DNA of 64,000 nt from Neodontobutis hainanensis (GCA_024349245.1 JALDNG010000090.1:530501-594500), one strand, 5' to 3'. Counted from the stretch's first letter, positions 47,714-60,388 are shown. Translations and numbers: made by a program. The notes: a model not told the origin generated them from the letters alone.

Positions 47714-48540
47714 CTCATTAAAATAGAAGCAAGTGGGAGAAATCATTGTCACTCAAATGGCCAGGCTATGTCTGTTCACTACACCCCAGACTTACGTAAT
47801 GACTCCTCTCACTCCCACTCTTGTGTACAGATCCATGGAGCTTGTTTGCACCGACGGTCGACATTGACAGAGAATTGGGTGATCCAGATTGGGACCTACA
47901 AGTGACTGAGGTCGCTCATTTGAACTGTCGTCTCCATCTCCTACCAACATCTCTGATACAACCAAGTCGGCATGTTTGACATTATCGCCGACCGCTAGAT
48001 GCACTACGTATGGCTTGTCATTTAACAGCCATACATGCAGTCAAAGCGGACCAACAAAACAACATTTGACTCAGCTTGTTAAGATGAAAGATTCTGACCT
48101 GTCTGGCCATGCTGTGAAATTGTCTTGTGTACAAAACTTTTGGACAATAGAAAGAAATAATAAATGTCAGACCATGACAAATAAATTGGACATAGTGAAT
48201 AGAAATTGGATCATGGAACTCTGGTCGGTGTAAAACTGGAAAACACAATATTTTCAGTGAAAGTTGAACTAAATGAAACATACTTGGTCAAAACTGTTTT
48301 TAATACCTCATTGTATTTATCTGACTTGAAATATAGAAATTTAAACCTCTATAGAACCCAGTGGAAGTGTAACAATTTCCTTTTCCTGTTCTTAGAAGTG
48401 CCTAGAGAGGACAAACTGAGCACTGCTGAAGGAAAAGCTGACATCTTGAAGTTTTAGGACATTTATGAACTAAACCTTTAACCCATTGCGTTCTTTTTAT
48501 GGAGATATTGTAATTGTCCATTACTTTGTCTTCTAATACA
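47714..48540. other. Noncoding interval, no gene supported
   Basis: Frames at 47976-48233 (plus) and 48018-48281 (minus) overlap and show no domain. Unique DNA otherwise. Confidence 0.5.
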
Positions 48541-48726
48541 ATTCATTCATTCATTTTCTTCCGTTTAGTCAATTTAGGGGTCACGGGTGACTGGAGCCTA
48601 TTGCAACAACTTTGGGTCTGAGGCGGGGTACACCCTGGACACTTAGACATTGACAAAGACTATGACGGTAGGGAGAAAACAGGAGTACCCGGAAACGTGG
48701 AGGAGCGCTAACCGCTTTGCCACGTC
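48541..48726 (-). mobile_element. SINE, minus strand, internal deletion but 3' tail preserved
   Basis: Minus-strand order: AAGCGGTTAGCGCTCC (box-A region at 48703-48714), a deletion that removes box B, CCGGGTACTCCTG, then CCAGGGTGTACCCCGCCTCA, AATAGGCTCCAGTCACCC, GTGACCCCTAAATTGAC and a GAAT-type tail (48541-48557). These phrases in this order define the 3' half of the common fish tRNA-derived SINE. It shows that the other copies in this window, cut before this part, are truncated. Confidence 0.8.
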
Positions 48727-50451
48727 TAATATAATTATATGCTAATTTACTAAATGTTTCACTGTTACTATTAAACACAGGCTTGACCTATGAATTGGTC
48801 AAATTGTAAGTATAAATGTAAAATGTTCCATACAAATTGTAGAAAATGTTGGAAAAATGGCTGAAAATGAAAAAGCATAAACTTCATTTATTTGCTAAAC
48901 AAGATAAATAATACTGTTATTTTTTGTAATCCTGTTAGACATGCATACTGCAACTACATGTCTGTGAAGGTTCTCGGTCATTCAGGACATCTTGAAAAAA
49001 AGCATCTGGACTCAGTTACTGCAACTATAAATTTGTTCTGAGTTAGATTTTACAACATTCGTTCAAATTAAATCACCATCCAACGACAGTGGTCACAATG
49101 CATCTAAAAAAAGTTGTTTCAACCAGTTGTATAAACACCAAAAAGAGCAGTTTTGTAGCATGTTCTGCCCCCTAAGAAGGTTCAGGGTAAAGTAATGAAC
49201 ATCTGAGGGATAATAAACCAGAATCAAGAATCAAAACAACCATACCATGTATAAAGGTTATGTTGATGACTACTTTAGAGACTCTAATTCAGGCCTTAGT
49301 TTTCTGTCAGCCTACCCTAGCTTCCAGGCATAAGTTGTTTGAATTCTGAGAAAAATACAAAGAAAGTGCTTGTTCCACTAACTGGGTTAAAGCGTGTATT
49401 TACAGGCAGATCTGGCTGCGTTGTGGTGTTTTATGTAAGTCACAACCTGGAAGCTCAGCTGTGTGAGCATCCTCTGAGAACGACCAACCACGCACTCCAC
49501 AAGCCTCGTTGAGCTGCTTTGGCATTTGTTGTGAGGACTTTTGACGCACTCAGAATATTCCTCCACCTTCATTACGCCGTGTATCAGGGGACAACAGAGA
49601 GGCACATTGCCGCTCCCATATGGAAAGCAACATGATTTATGAATACTAATTTAGTCAGATGTCATCTTGTTAATGCAGATGTGTTATTACCCCACAGTGG
49701 ATGTTGCTGTAAGGGCCCTCAGTGGTGTTTTTTTTAATTTTATTTTAACCACACACAGCCTCATCATGTTGTTATTTTGTCTTTTTTTCCCAGAGTGGTT
49801 GTGCTTTCTGTTCTGTGCAGAATATATTAGCGACTGCAGCCAGCTGAGCAATGTTTGGTCAGTGGATTGGAGCGCTGAACATGGCCAACAATGACCCATT
49901 GTTTCTTTTGAGCCCAGATTGGCTTTCTATCAAAAGAGGTGTTGAGGGAGGGGGTGCAAATGGGAATTGACAATTTGTTTGGCTCATTAACTACTGTCCC
50001 TGTTTCACGATGTGCACGCCCTCTGTGTGCACGCGCTCTGGTTTGCTTTTCCACATGAGATGTACCACAATCACTTTTCTCCGCAACATAACATCATGTG
50101 CTTTCGATTTATCATATCTTCTGCTTCAATACTTCTACTCATCTTCGAGGAGTCTGTCTCACTCGATGTGACTCCCCTGTTTTATCGGCCTCATCAGTGC
50201 TATGAAGTGGATTATCAATGTGCTTTTATCACACGCATCAATTGATGTTAGAGGAAAACATTGCTCCTGTCTGATCGTGCTTAAAGCTGCTTTGTTTATC
50301 GACGTTATGTGGTTACATTTTCTCTTAAAAAGCTCCTACCTTCAAGTTTGATGAAAGCTAACCTTTGTGACTTGGAGATATAAACAAGACTGGATTAAAA
50401 TACCAAATTAATCACAACAGAGGGAAATGACAGATAGTTGCAAATTGTCGG
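48727..50451. other. Noncoding interval, no gene supported
   Basis: Unique DNA. The part 49380-49625 is GC-richer and open on the minus strand without a domain. Overlapping frames at 49667-50054 are unrecognised. No RNA gene. Confidence 0.5.
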
Positions 50452-51040
50452 TTGCACTTTGTACTATGTGCTCATTTAGTTAAAAAAACAAAAGAGCGTT
50501 TACCTGTAGCAGAATGTCCTGAAAAAACTATAGATTGGGATAATGTGCAGAGACTTTTCTTCTGCCCTAAAAAAGCATCAGGTTCAGATAAGATCTCTGG
50601 TCGCTTAGTAAAAGGTTGCAGTGCTGAGTTGGCTGAAGTCTTCAGTTTGCTAGACTTCCTTTTGTTTGGATTCAGAACAAACAGAAACACAGATGATGAT
50701 TTAATCAAGACATTAAATCATTTTAATGTTCATCCTTTTGTTATAAAAATTATATTCTTTTTAAACCATGCGTAATCAGCAAGTCAGTGTTAATGGATAA
50801 TATCTCCACCAAGAATTCTGAGGACTGGCTGTGTCACACTGTTCACTAATGTATGTAAAAACGTGTACCCCAAAAATGACAATCAAATTTGCTGATGACA
50901 CTGGAATATAAGCACTTCTAAAAAAGGACTGTCTCGTCACTATTGCTCTGAAGTAGACAGATTTGGGATTTGGTGTGACCTTAACCATCTGGTCCTAAAT
51001 GTCATTAAGACTAAGGAAATGCTGTTGGATCCTTGAGGAG
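50452..51040 (+). pseudogene. LINE reverse-transcriptase remnant
   Basis: The frame at 50452-50775 contains KKASGSDKISGRLVKGCSAE, LLFGFRTNRNTDDDLIKTLN and FNVHPFVIKI. These correspond to the segment before the RT palm, the 'FAYR-NRSTDDA' block and the following helix of fish L2/Rex-type LINEs, with the middle deleted. Past a stop and frame shifts, KFADDTG (near 50889, the F/YxDD catalytic box) and WCDLNHLVLNVIKTKEMLLD (near 50974) restore the family pattern. It is broken by several stops and shifts and cannot be active. The 5' endonuclease part is absent. Subfamily not certain. Confidence 0.85.
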
Positions 51041-51539
51041 TGGGTGATCACAAGCCTGTGAGCTCCTTATTAGTGCTCCCAAAGTTAGACCACCAATGTT
51101 CTAATACCATAAGTGTCTATGTTTCCAGAAATATTGTTCAAAGTTGCATGCTGCATAGCTTTAAATGAATGACTCCCGAAACAACAATTCCAAAAGCTAT
51201 GTGCATCGTTACCAGGTGTAATCTGATTACTATACAGTCTAATCTAAAAACAATTATCAGAAGAAATGTCGTTTGTTAGCAAGTGTTTTTGTTTATAAAT
51301 ATTGGAATTAATGCAAAAACTTCCTCCCAAGTTTTCTAAGTGATTTGGAGAGAATCAAATTTCTCTGCAACTTTCTATAACTTTCCAAATAATCTAATCA
51401 GCTCAACTACCCTACTGCACCAAAGGTATGGAGCAAATATTAAGTTTGCATTTTTCTTAAGATATTGCACTTGTGTAAGGCCCAGTGGTAGAAGCAATAT
51501 CAGCACTACCTTCCATTGCTGTATTGTGACTCCAGTTTG
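51041..51539. other. Noncoding interval
   Basis: May contain further decayed LINE sequence at its left edge, but no motif is readable. Unique otherwise. Confidence 0.4.
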
Positions 51540-51790
51540 CAGCATGAACAGCGAGAAGAGTGCGTTCAGGAGGCGGGGCAAGCTGCCGGTGCTCATTATA
51601 ACTATTGATAGTGGAATGGAAGTCCCTGCTGTTCAGGCGTCTCTCTAATGGACTGGGTCTGAATGACTTTCCTAATGGAGGAACTTCTCATTGGTTGATG
51701 AGTAGCAGTGCGACGTCTGGTGTAATAATGTCGCTCTCCTTGATGGCTCTCTTGCTCAAGTTAGAAGGCGGTACTTTCATTTTCACTTTT
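51540..51790. promoter_or_regulatory. Candidate conserved noncoding element
   Basis: GC-richer, repeat-free block. It has CAGGAGGCGGGG near 51568, two TAATGGA words at 51648 and 51673, and TTCTCATTGGTTG near 51685 (CCAAT box on the minus strand). No domain in the frames over it. Texture-based call. Confidence 0.3.
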
Positions 51791-52360
51791 CTCTTCCACA
51801 CATTAGTCTGTGACCGTCACACTGTATTATCCAGGAGAGAAAAATGGGCACATTAGTGAGACGATCAGCCTCGTATTGTGTGTTTGATAGCACCTTCCTT
51901 TGGTCTACCGTTTAGGCTACTGGCGTCTGAATACAATATTAGATCCACTAACTGATATTGCTCATGTGGTCACCCAAGGATGAAATGTCTCTTCAATCTG
52001 CCCTGAAGCACACCACCTGATGAACAATCAGCATTTTACATTAGAAATCTCCTGAAGGGTTACTGCCTGTGCAAATTGAAGCATGTGGGCAGCATACAAA
52101 TAATTACATGAATAGACCATGCTGCTGTAATTAAGTTGCGGGAAAAAAAAAAAAATGTTTTTTTTTCTGTTCAGTGGACAACTTGACAAATGTTGCAGAT
52201 GTAAGTCATGGCCAGGGGGACAGTCGGGTTAGACGCTGATTGAAGGGGTCGGAGGAAAGCAAGGGGACAAGTGTGGGTGTTCGGCTACAGCGCGGCGGGG
52301 GTGCCACTGAGGATCCGCGGTAATCAGGTTGGAGTGGTGGGCCTCCCTACCTTCCAGCAG
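51791..52360. other. Noncoding interval
   Basis: Holds an A run next to a T run (52144-52166) and a short GC-rich patch at 52230-52330. No gene. Confidence 0.5.
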
Positions 52361-52510
52361 AGATGGCAGAAATACACACACTCTGCTCAAAGAGAACTGT
52401 ACAGATCCTATTGTAGTAATGCCACTCTGGTAAAAGTTATGATTCAACTTCTTAACTGGAGTCAAAGTGCAGGCGCAGACATAATCCATACTAATACAAT
52501 TTTAAAATAG
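52361..52510 (+). mobile_element. Short interspersed fish repeat fragment
   Basis: AGAGATGGCAGAAATACACA, AACTGTACAGATCC, CTCTGGTAAAAGTTATG and TTCAACTTCTTAACTGG follow the order of a common fish element of the form 'gtggacaaagtac...aagtaaaagtacagata...tctggtaaaa...acttcttactt'. Noncoding and diverged. Related text recurs at 53490-53540. Confidence 0.5.
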
Positions 52511-53039
52511 CTTTGCAAATTGAAAACAATCTCAAGGCCCAGTCTCTGCCCACATTAGCGTTTAGAAATCGGTACTTTGTTAAAAGACTGACGCTCATGT
52601 CGGATCATTTGGAAATAATGGCCTACTAAAGAACTGCATTGCTATCCTCTGTTGCTTGAGGGAATAAAGAGCTTTGACTCAAAACCAAATTTCAAACTGC
52701 AACAGTCATTACAAAATGTGGTTTCATCACAAAACAAGCTGAATGTACAATTATTTTTTTAGGTTCTTTAAGGTCTATTGTACTAACAAAGTTTGGTTCA
52801 ATCTTAGATCATATCAGTAAAATTTATAGTTACTTAAAACTTTAAAGTTAAGCGGAGTTCCATTAGATTGATTTGAAATGTGGTTCAGAATACATTTCTA
52901 CTCGTTTAAACAGAAAACTAAAGTTTAATTTAAACTTGAGGTTTTGGGTCCAATTGATGTGTAAGTTAAAGCATGATAAGCTTTACATTTTATCATCAGT
53001 ACAACCAGGCCTAAGTGTATTTTTTTCTCTGTGGGGAAA
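52511..53039. other. Noncoding interval
   Basis: AT-rich unique DNA, no supported feature. Confidence 0.5.
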
Positions 53040-53192
53040 TTAACTGTCGGCTGCTGTCACCATGATGCTGTTCTGATGTTGGGGACCCAACCAAGTACTG
53101 GGAGAACAGGCAAACTCCACACAGAAAGGTCCTGTCCGGCCCGAGAGTCTTCTTGCTGTGGGGCGACAGTATTAACCACTGCACCACTGTCT
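53040..53192 (-). mobile_element. SINE, minus strand, 5' half
   Basis: On the minus strand: GTGGTGCAGTGGTTAATACTG (box-A region, 53167-53178), CACAGCAAGAAGACTC in place of box B, GGACCTTTCTGTGTGGAGTT and TGCCTGTTCTCCCAG. After this the similarity fades. Same family as 31484-31795. Confidence 0.75.
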
Positions 53193-53489
53193 AGAGAATT
53201 GGTACATTATGTAACATTTTGTTGATTTATTTAATAATGTGTTTTTTTATACCACATATAAATTACTATAGATAGCCTATGAAAAGATCAATGTTTTTTC
53301 AATATCATAGATGTCATTATTATGAAACATTAAAATACAGTGTTGTGAGCCTCTTTAATATTGGCCGAGATCTGGAATGAAGGATTGAAGGTTTTAATGG
53401 CCCATCTGTTTAGGTTGATAAAGTTTATATTGAAAATGCAAATTAGTATAATTATGTGGGTATAAAAAATGTAACTGGAATGTAAACTA
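53193..53489. other. Noncoding spacer
   Basis: AT-rich DNA covered by a 136-codon minus frame (53330-53740). The frame runs across a repeat fragment and a conserved-looking block and has no domain, so it is rejected as a gene. Confidence 0.5.
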
Positions 53490-53540
53490 AAATAGAAAAG
53501 TACAGATACCTGAAAATTCCACTTAAGTATTTGTCCTTCA
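53490..53540 (+). mobile_element. Second fragment of the 52.4-kb repeat family
   Basis: GAAAAGTACAGATACCTGAA and TTCCACTTAAGTATTTGTCC are typical phrases of the same fish repeat as at 52361-52510. About 50 bases remain. Confidence 0.45.
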
Positions 53541-53639
53541 TTCATTTGGACCTTTGCTGTCCAGTAGCCGCAGCATACTGATTTGTTGTGGCTCACTTTA
53601 ACAACATGGCTGATTGGTATTGAACAAGGCTTGGAGGAA

Positions 53640-53850
53640 CAATTGCACGCTGAGCTAAACCAAACACTGTGAGAGGGCCCATTGTTGCGTACAGAATAAT
53701 ATTCCATTTGCCTATGAAAACAGCCAGTCATGCAGCACAATTTCTAATATTATCTCTGGAGGGCGAGCAGACACAGTGAATGTTCTCATTTAGCCTGGCA
53801 GCCCAGTGGTGGAGAGCGGCCGTCTCGCGTGACAGCGACGTACACAAACA
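53640..53850. promoter_or_regulatory. Candidate conserved noncoding element
   Basis: Repeat-free block, GC-richer toward its right end, with GGGCCCATTGTTGCG (Sox-like ATTGTT) near 53676 and TTCTAATATTATCTC near 53741. Texture-based call. Confidence 0.28.
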
Positions 53851-56800
53851 GGTCAAATGAAAGGCTGTTTTTGTTCTTAGATGGTGGACTTAATGTTTAA
53901 AAAAAAACTGAATAAATGAGACTCTCAATGTGGGTGTGAATGTATTGACCTTTAAATAATCTTTCAACAAAGCACCACTGGGTTCTGTACAAATCTGCCG
54001 GCAGCTGAAGAGTTTGTATTTGTTTCATTAGATTTGTATTGTGACCCACCATATTCTGGAAAGCATTCTATGTTGTTCAGCTGATCGTGTGTGTTTACTT
54101 CAATTTATTTCCGATCAGAAGTAGTTTTTTTTGTCCATAGCCTGAAAAAGCTCGTAGATGTAGATGTCCACCAGAAGCAACATAAATCACTTTTCTAGGG
54201 TTATGGCCGCTGAGTTTTTGCTTGGATCTGTATTTATATCTAGTGTCTATTAACTGTAGTGCTATTTTGCTGTTTACAGCAGTTTTATTAATTTAACTGA
54301 TGGTCATATATATACACAATATTTTACAAATTATGCATTTACTTTTATGTAAGCTTTTAATATATAGTTACAGAAACCTTTACCTGTTCACTTAATAGGG
54401 AACCCAGCAGCATATGTTTCATCTACAACAAACAAACCCGTGTTGACTTTAATAACTGCAGAGAACAGCCTCCTTCTTGAGCCCATTAATGATCCCCCGG
54501 AACAAACACATGGATTTATGAATAATACAAACATTCATTTATTTATATATTTTTCATAAATAAAAGACAATGGTGCTTGCTGCGTTTCCATAACAAGTTG
54601 AAATGTCACCTGTACGTTTTGTTTGTGAAAAGTAAAGGGCTTCTTGTCACTGTTGTGTTGTGTGTGTAACTTTCATGTGGTTGCATAGCAACATGCGAGC
54701 CAACCAATTAATCAGTGGCACCTGGAGAGATGGAAACCCCGCAGTAATGGGTGCACGGGTGGCATACACACATGAATGCATGCATTATGAGTCGAGCTGA
54801 CTGTAGACGGACACATACGCAGTGGATAAGAAGCGATATCATAGTTCATTAAATGGATGTCCTATTTGGGGAAGGTACCTCTCACTTTTATAAAGTAATA
54901 CAGTAACATTAAGTGGCATTATAGTTCAGCATTTTGAAAAAAGATGTATATGAGGTACTTTGGTAACAGTTACGTATTCCTTACAGTAGGTAATGACCCG
55001 GTAAAGAAGAAACAAGACGAGCCTAGTGTTATGTATTGCTGCAGATAGGGGCAACTATGTATCCATAGTATGTATGCAAATTGCAACTCCCACATTTGAT
55101 TTGACATAATCCAATTTTCACTGGCTCATTTAGAGCAGTACAATTTAGTCTCCTTAGCCTTGCTCTTGTCTGTTTCTGGACAGAAACTGGAAATGTGCTG
55201 ACAACCAGATAATGTAGGGAACAGGTTAGTCAGCCAGAAGTATCTAATAGGACCACGTTTACTACATAATGAACTATCCCTTTCAACTAAAGCGTCAGGT
55301 TTCTCTGATGTTGTTTTGAGCATAAAGCATTACTTTGGCATATACAATGCAGTATTTTCCCCTGCTGCTATACATTTTGATTTTGAACAATGCACTCACT
55401 CCCCTCATGAAGCCAAAGGTTATGAAGTGACCTGATTATACACTATTTCAACAACAACTTTTGATTCCTGCAATTGTTGCACTGTGAAGAAAAAATCATA
55501 GGCAAGAGATACACAGATGTTGAAGATGTACAGTATTTGTAGTGTAGATTGTAGTATTATGCCCTTTGCGGTGTCATCTGGTGGAAACAATAAGTTAAGT
55601 TTTAAGTGTCTAATTTTAAGATAGGCAAATGCAAAGAGGATTGTTTTGAAGTGGCCATATTGGAAACATCACAATGTCCATAACTCTATAGGTGAACCAT
55701 GACGTACTTTTTGCAGAAGTCTGTGTGGCAACTTTAACAATTAGCAGTCACAATAGAGTAATTAAATGCACCAGTTGTTTTATTTTTACGTTAAATCAGC
55801 TTTCATGCTACAGCTATTTGCAACTATTACATCCACTAAAGTCTACTTTATTCATTCATTTATTCACATCAAACTCCGAACTACAAAGGGAGGATAATGG
55901 AGCTATAAAAAAAAAAAAAAGACTGAGAACAAAGTCATTATCACATTCAGATATGAAGCTTTGCGTTATGTATTCATGCTGCTTGCATATATACATATTT
56001 ATCAGTGAGTTAATGAGCTGTATGTGACACCAGGCCAAGAGTGCACACCACTGACTCAATGGTACCTGTAAGTAGAGAATTAGATGAATGGCAACAAGCT
56101 GCAAATCCAAGTCTTTTATGCCACAAAAGGTAGGTTAAGATATGAATTTCTTATTAATTGGAGAGCTTTTAAGTTTTTACATACAGTACTGAGTAAAACC
56201 GACTAAAGTAACAGATTGTATGATCAGATAAAAAAATAAAAAATAAAAATGGTTGTGGACTTATGGCTTTGATGCTGAGAAAGTATCTGACTCTCTGACA
56301 TTAAAATGCACAAACTGGTGATTTTCCTAACAAATTGTGCACATCCCAAGCCCGCATTGAAAGTTATGCATGACATGCAGAAGGCAGATAATGTCAGCGG
56401 CAGAACAGATGCTGCCTGTGGAATATTGGTTAAGTGCTTTGCTCAAGTATGCGCTGCTATCCTGTGTCATATTCACAGGTGGAGCAGACGTCTGCTTGTT
56501 TACATCGGTCAGGGTTGAACCAAACACTGGTCCAGTTGGGTGACTTGATTGTACATGTCTGGAAACTTTCCACTTCCATTTCCTTTTGTCATAAACTGGA
56601 CTATGGAGTACTTTGCAGTTGAGCTTGTGCCAGACTGTTTTTTTTTGTTCTATGCATCAGGCTGGAGCTGTGATTTAGTCACCTTATGAATTCATAATGA
56701 ATGTTGTGCTACTATAATCCAAACACGTACAAACAAATGTTGGATTTAATGGCCTTTAGTGGTGAGGTAGTGGTCAGGTCACAATTAAGGACATACTGTG

Positions 56801-56935
56801 CAATATTTCCAGGAGAATGTTTGCGCACAAAGCTGGCACAATACTATTATAATGCTCAAGTTATATTCTGTTATTGCCTGAGGGCCAAAAACATCTCCCA
56901 TGAAAACAAAGGAGTAAAATGTTCTTGTGTCACCA
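53851..56935. other. Long noncoding interval
   Basis: Unique AT-rich DNA. A run of A sits at about 55906-55920. Overlapping frames at 55692-56110, 56306-56622 and 56701-56973 on both strands have no domain. No RNA gene or complete element is recognised. Confidence 0.5.
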
Positions 56936-57010
56936 CCAGGGATGGGACGTATGACACTCTGAAGGTATGACAACCTTGAGAAAAAAATATCACGGTATTG
57001 ATTTAATTAT
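56936..57010 (+). mobile_element. Possible MITE fragment
   Basis: CCAGGGATGGGACGTATGAC, GAAGGTATGACAACC and ATATCACGGTATTGA resemble the fish element text 'gggatgggcgatatgac...taccacggtat'. Short and tentative. Confidence 0.4.
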
Positions 57011-59829
57011 ACAGTGTAAGAAAAATTACATTAATAATTTCAAATAAATAACTGCAGTGTCTTTAAGGCAGGGCTTTGGCTGTTGTTATTTTTGTCTCAC
57101 TTCACATCTGGAGAACAGCAGCAGCACTAAACTCCTTAGTTTTGAATTGCCTATACAGGCTTTTATACAGGCTCATTAACAATCTTTCTGTTCTAATTAT
57201 TCTGCGTAACACTTCACATGACACTGTTCGGCTGAGGCTTTGAAAGGATTTATCAGCCGAGTGTTGTTCCTTTCAGTGTTTTCTTTGGTTTCATTCACAT
57301 CAAATGCAACAAGCCAACATTAAACTCACAACCAACTGTCGCTGCGTGTATGAAACATGATGGAGCATGTGACGCTGCGGAGGTGCGTAAGTGAGTGGAC
57401 GTAGCTGCTGCTGCTATAGTTAAACCATATGTGGGTTTAATCAGACACCACAGAAATAGTTGGTGAACTTAAACGTGCTTCGATGTAGCTCTCAGTGAAC
57501 CCCAGCACTGTGCAGACTGAGCCTATACCTGCTCTGTTCTGCCTCAGACTTAAAAGTGTCCCGTTCCATAAACAGTCTGTGAAGCAATTATCCACTTGAA
57601 ACAAAGTGCAAACTAATGCACTAGAGGTTTAATCCATGTGAAATGTATGAATGATTAAAATAAAGAAACAGTGAAAGAAAAAGATGCTGCGCGCATTAAT
57701 TATGTAATTAATCAATTCAGTTTAGCTCCAGTTTTAAATGGAATAAATGTAAGTGTTGTTTATCCATGAAAACATACAAGATCAGAATATCGTTTTGTTT
57801 AAAAAGCCAGATTTTAAGTAATTATCATTTTCACTCATAGCAATGTAATTAAAATTCTTAAGTTTTGGAAAAGCAAGCATAGAGTCACAACTAAATATGA
57901 AAGTGAGAAAGTAATTAAATGTTAATCATTTCAACCATACACCCATCATCCAAAAATCTTTTCTTAAGACTCTCTACCCACTACTTTATAAAAATAGGTC
58001 AGTGATAATATTCTGGGTAGAAGTTTTTACTTTCTCACTGGAGTTATCATTCTCGCTCCAGTTTTGAGTCATTACGGTGTGAAAGTTAAAACATGCTATT
58101 TTCGGATACCCACAATGCATCTGTATCCTTAGAGCTTTTAGTCCCAAGGATCAAACAGCCTCCTTTCCAATTAAGCCCACTCATATGATCTCTAAAGAGC
58201 CATTAAAATCTTACTTTAAGGAACGTTTGAAGAGACAAAAGCAGTACATTTACAGCTCTGTATAAAAAAAAAAAAAAAATAAATCAATACATCTTCACTC
58301 GACGACCCGAGCTAACCATCCATGCCTGTAGGTATGTTGGCACGCAGAGGCACATGTGTGGGAGATGACCAGTGCGAACACAAGCCTGCGAGGGTCGACA
58401 CTTAGACTGTAGTCTCCAAGAGGGGCTGAGAGAGCGAACACCTGGCTCAAGGGCTCCACGTCAGTATGAAGAGGGAGAGAAGCAGCACTCCATGGATGCC
58501 AGGGGAGCCGGATCAGGACTTGGCAACCTGTTGCAACCTACCAGCTGCCTCACACAGTGGTTTCACACTTGAGCCTCTCTCTGAGCGTGAGCTGAGCTGG
58601 AGTGGACTCATGCTACCCCCAGGAGAGAGATGGTTGATAAAGAAATAATAAGCATTCTATTTGGTGCAGTGATACAAAATCCCATTGTGGATGCTGTGAG
58701 TCAGGATTATTTCATTATCGCTTCGCCGAAAGAAATGTGCATATTTAGCACGTAAATGTATTGTTTGTGGAAATATCCACAGCAATTCTAGGCTTTACCC
58801 AACTACTAGATTTTCGCCATATAGAATACAATAATATAGAGCTGTACTGCACTGCAGGAGTGTAAGGGCTCCCAGTCTTTCATACAGACAGTCTTTACCA
58901 TCATAGTTCCAGCACAACTGATACCTGAGAATCTTTTTTTACCAGCAATGTCCTACATCAAGCAAGACCCAATAAAAGAAAGAATAAAATAAACAACCAT
59001 ATCTTGTGGTACTTCCAGATACAGACAGATCAGCAGGTAATGACCAACCAACAGGACCTAGAGGTTGGTGGACCAGCAGCAGAAAAAAGGCTCCAACAGA
59101 TCTCTGGAACTACATCTGAGGTCTCTGTCCAGAAAAGTGCATTGGGACAGTTAAGATACTGCTCAGAAGACTCTGGTAAAGGACTTGAACTTGGAGGAAG
59201 ATGCCCGCTTAAGAGGGGAATTACATATTTTCAACTAGTTTGTTAGTGAAGAAGGTTGCAAGTGGAACTTAGTTGTTAGTGGAACTTATTATGGTTTGCT
59301 TGGAAGGCATCCACAATATGGACACGTCTGTTTTTATTGAAATGTTCTAATAAAAATTCCTACCAAAATGTGTGCGTTTTCATATAAAGTTATGGAAACC
59401 AGATACAGGGACAAAATATATTTATATTGGTATTTATATATTGCAGGCAAACAGAGGCAGGCTTCTTGGTTCCAGCCCAACCTTTGGCCCATTTATTATA
59501 CAGGTTCTTGTTGTAAGATTGGATTTGTCGTGGTTCCATCCCTGTGTTGTGTGAAGGTTTAGGATTGTCCTGTATGTACCTCATGCCCAAACCAGCTGGT
59601 TTCATAACGACAGCCCATAACAGAATGAGGAGTAGAAGATGAATACTAGTAGTCAGTTCAGGTTTGCCATTTGTGTCACACACAAATGTAAAAAGTAACT
59701 GAAGTCAGCTGTAAAAAGCTCAAGTACCAGCAACAACTGCTATAAGACTGACTTTCTCAGTTGGTGTGGCTTTACAGTGATATAACCTTTCTGAAATATT
59801 GACTTTTTACTGTTTTACCTCTGAACAAC
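57011..59829. other. Long noncoding interval
   Basis: Contains an A run at about 58264-58279 and a GC-richer patch at 58370-58625, open in two plus frames but with no domain. A purine-rich stretch at 59020-59220 could be decayed retroposon sequence, though no diagnostic motif is readable. No gene is supported. Confidence 0.5.
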
Positions 59830-60085
59830 AATCCAAATCCTGTCTGACACTGAATACAGAGAAAACCAAATCTATGTGCTTTTCTATAAAAAACACACCA
59901 AGAGCAAACAAAATAAACATTGAAATGAAAGGCAAACGTATTGAACAAGTCGGACAAGAAAAAAATTTAGGAGTAATATTAGACTCTCTGTTAGAATTTC
60001 AAAGGCCAGTATAAATTGTTTCAGGACAATCATGAACTGCTTAACATTTGAATGTGCTTATGTCTTTTTAAATACAATGATTTAA
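59830..60085 (+). pseudogene. LINE reverse-transcriptase remnant, C-terminal part
   Basis: The frame contains SCLTLNTEKTKSMCFSIKN and, about 20 residues on, VGQEKNLGVILDSLLEFQ. These are the 'LxLNxxKTKxMxF' and 'KxLGVxxDxxLxF' blocks that follow the catalytic box in L2/Rex/jockey-type reverse transcriptases. The frame closes soon after and the following bases decay. It is a dead 5'-truncated fragment with no catalytic box of its own. It differs enough from the 50.5-kb fragment to suggest a different subfamily. Confidence 0.8.
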
Positions 60086-60140
60086 AAAAGACATGGTCTC
60101 GGTTTGGTTGGTTTGAGACCATGTGGTGCAGTATGACAGC

Positions 60141-60295
60141 ACGGCGCAGAGGCACAGTGGTTAGCACGCTCGTGTCTCAGCAAGAATGTCTAGGATTTGA
60201 GTCCCGGGTCAGACAGGACCTTTCTGGGTGGAGACTTTATGTTCTAACCCTGCTTGGGTGGGTGCTCATGTATAAATTTTGTCTGTGTGTGCATG
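60141..60295 (+). mobile_element. tRNA-derived fish SINE, plus strand
   Basis: GGCACAGTGGTTAGCACGCT (box-A region, 60158-60169), CTCAGCAAGAATGTC, box B GGATTTGAGTCC (60193-60204), then GGACCTTTCTGGGTGGAG and TATGTTCTAACC. The copy is cut short and passes into an AT microsatellite. Its left edge lies some 55 bases after the LINE fragment. It is the only plus-strand copy of this family here. Confidence 0.8.
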
Positions 60296-60299
60296 TATA

Positions 60300-60387
<88 letters not shown>
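60296..60387. repeat. (AT)n microsatellite, about 92 bp
   Basis: AT dinucleotides with a single C interruption at 60318. It directly follows the SINE and may have grown from its tail. The Tyr/Ile runs of the frames here are artefacts. Confidence 0.97.

Positions 60388-60388
<1 letters not shown>

Noticed and set aside
53330..53740. 136-codon minus-strand open frame
   Set aside because: Spans a fish repeat fragment and a conserved-looking block, has no domain and no splice context.
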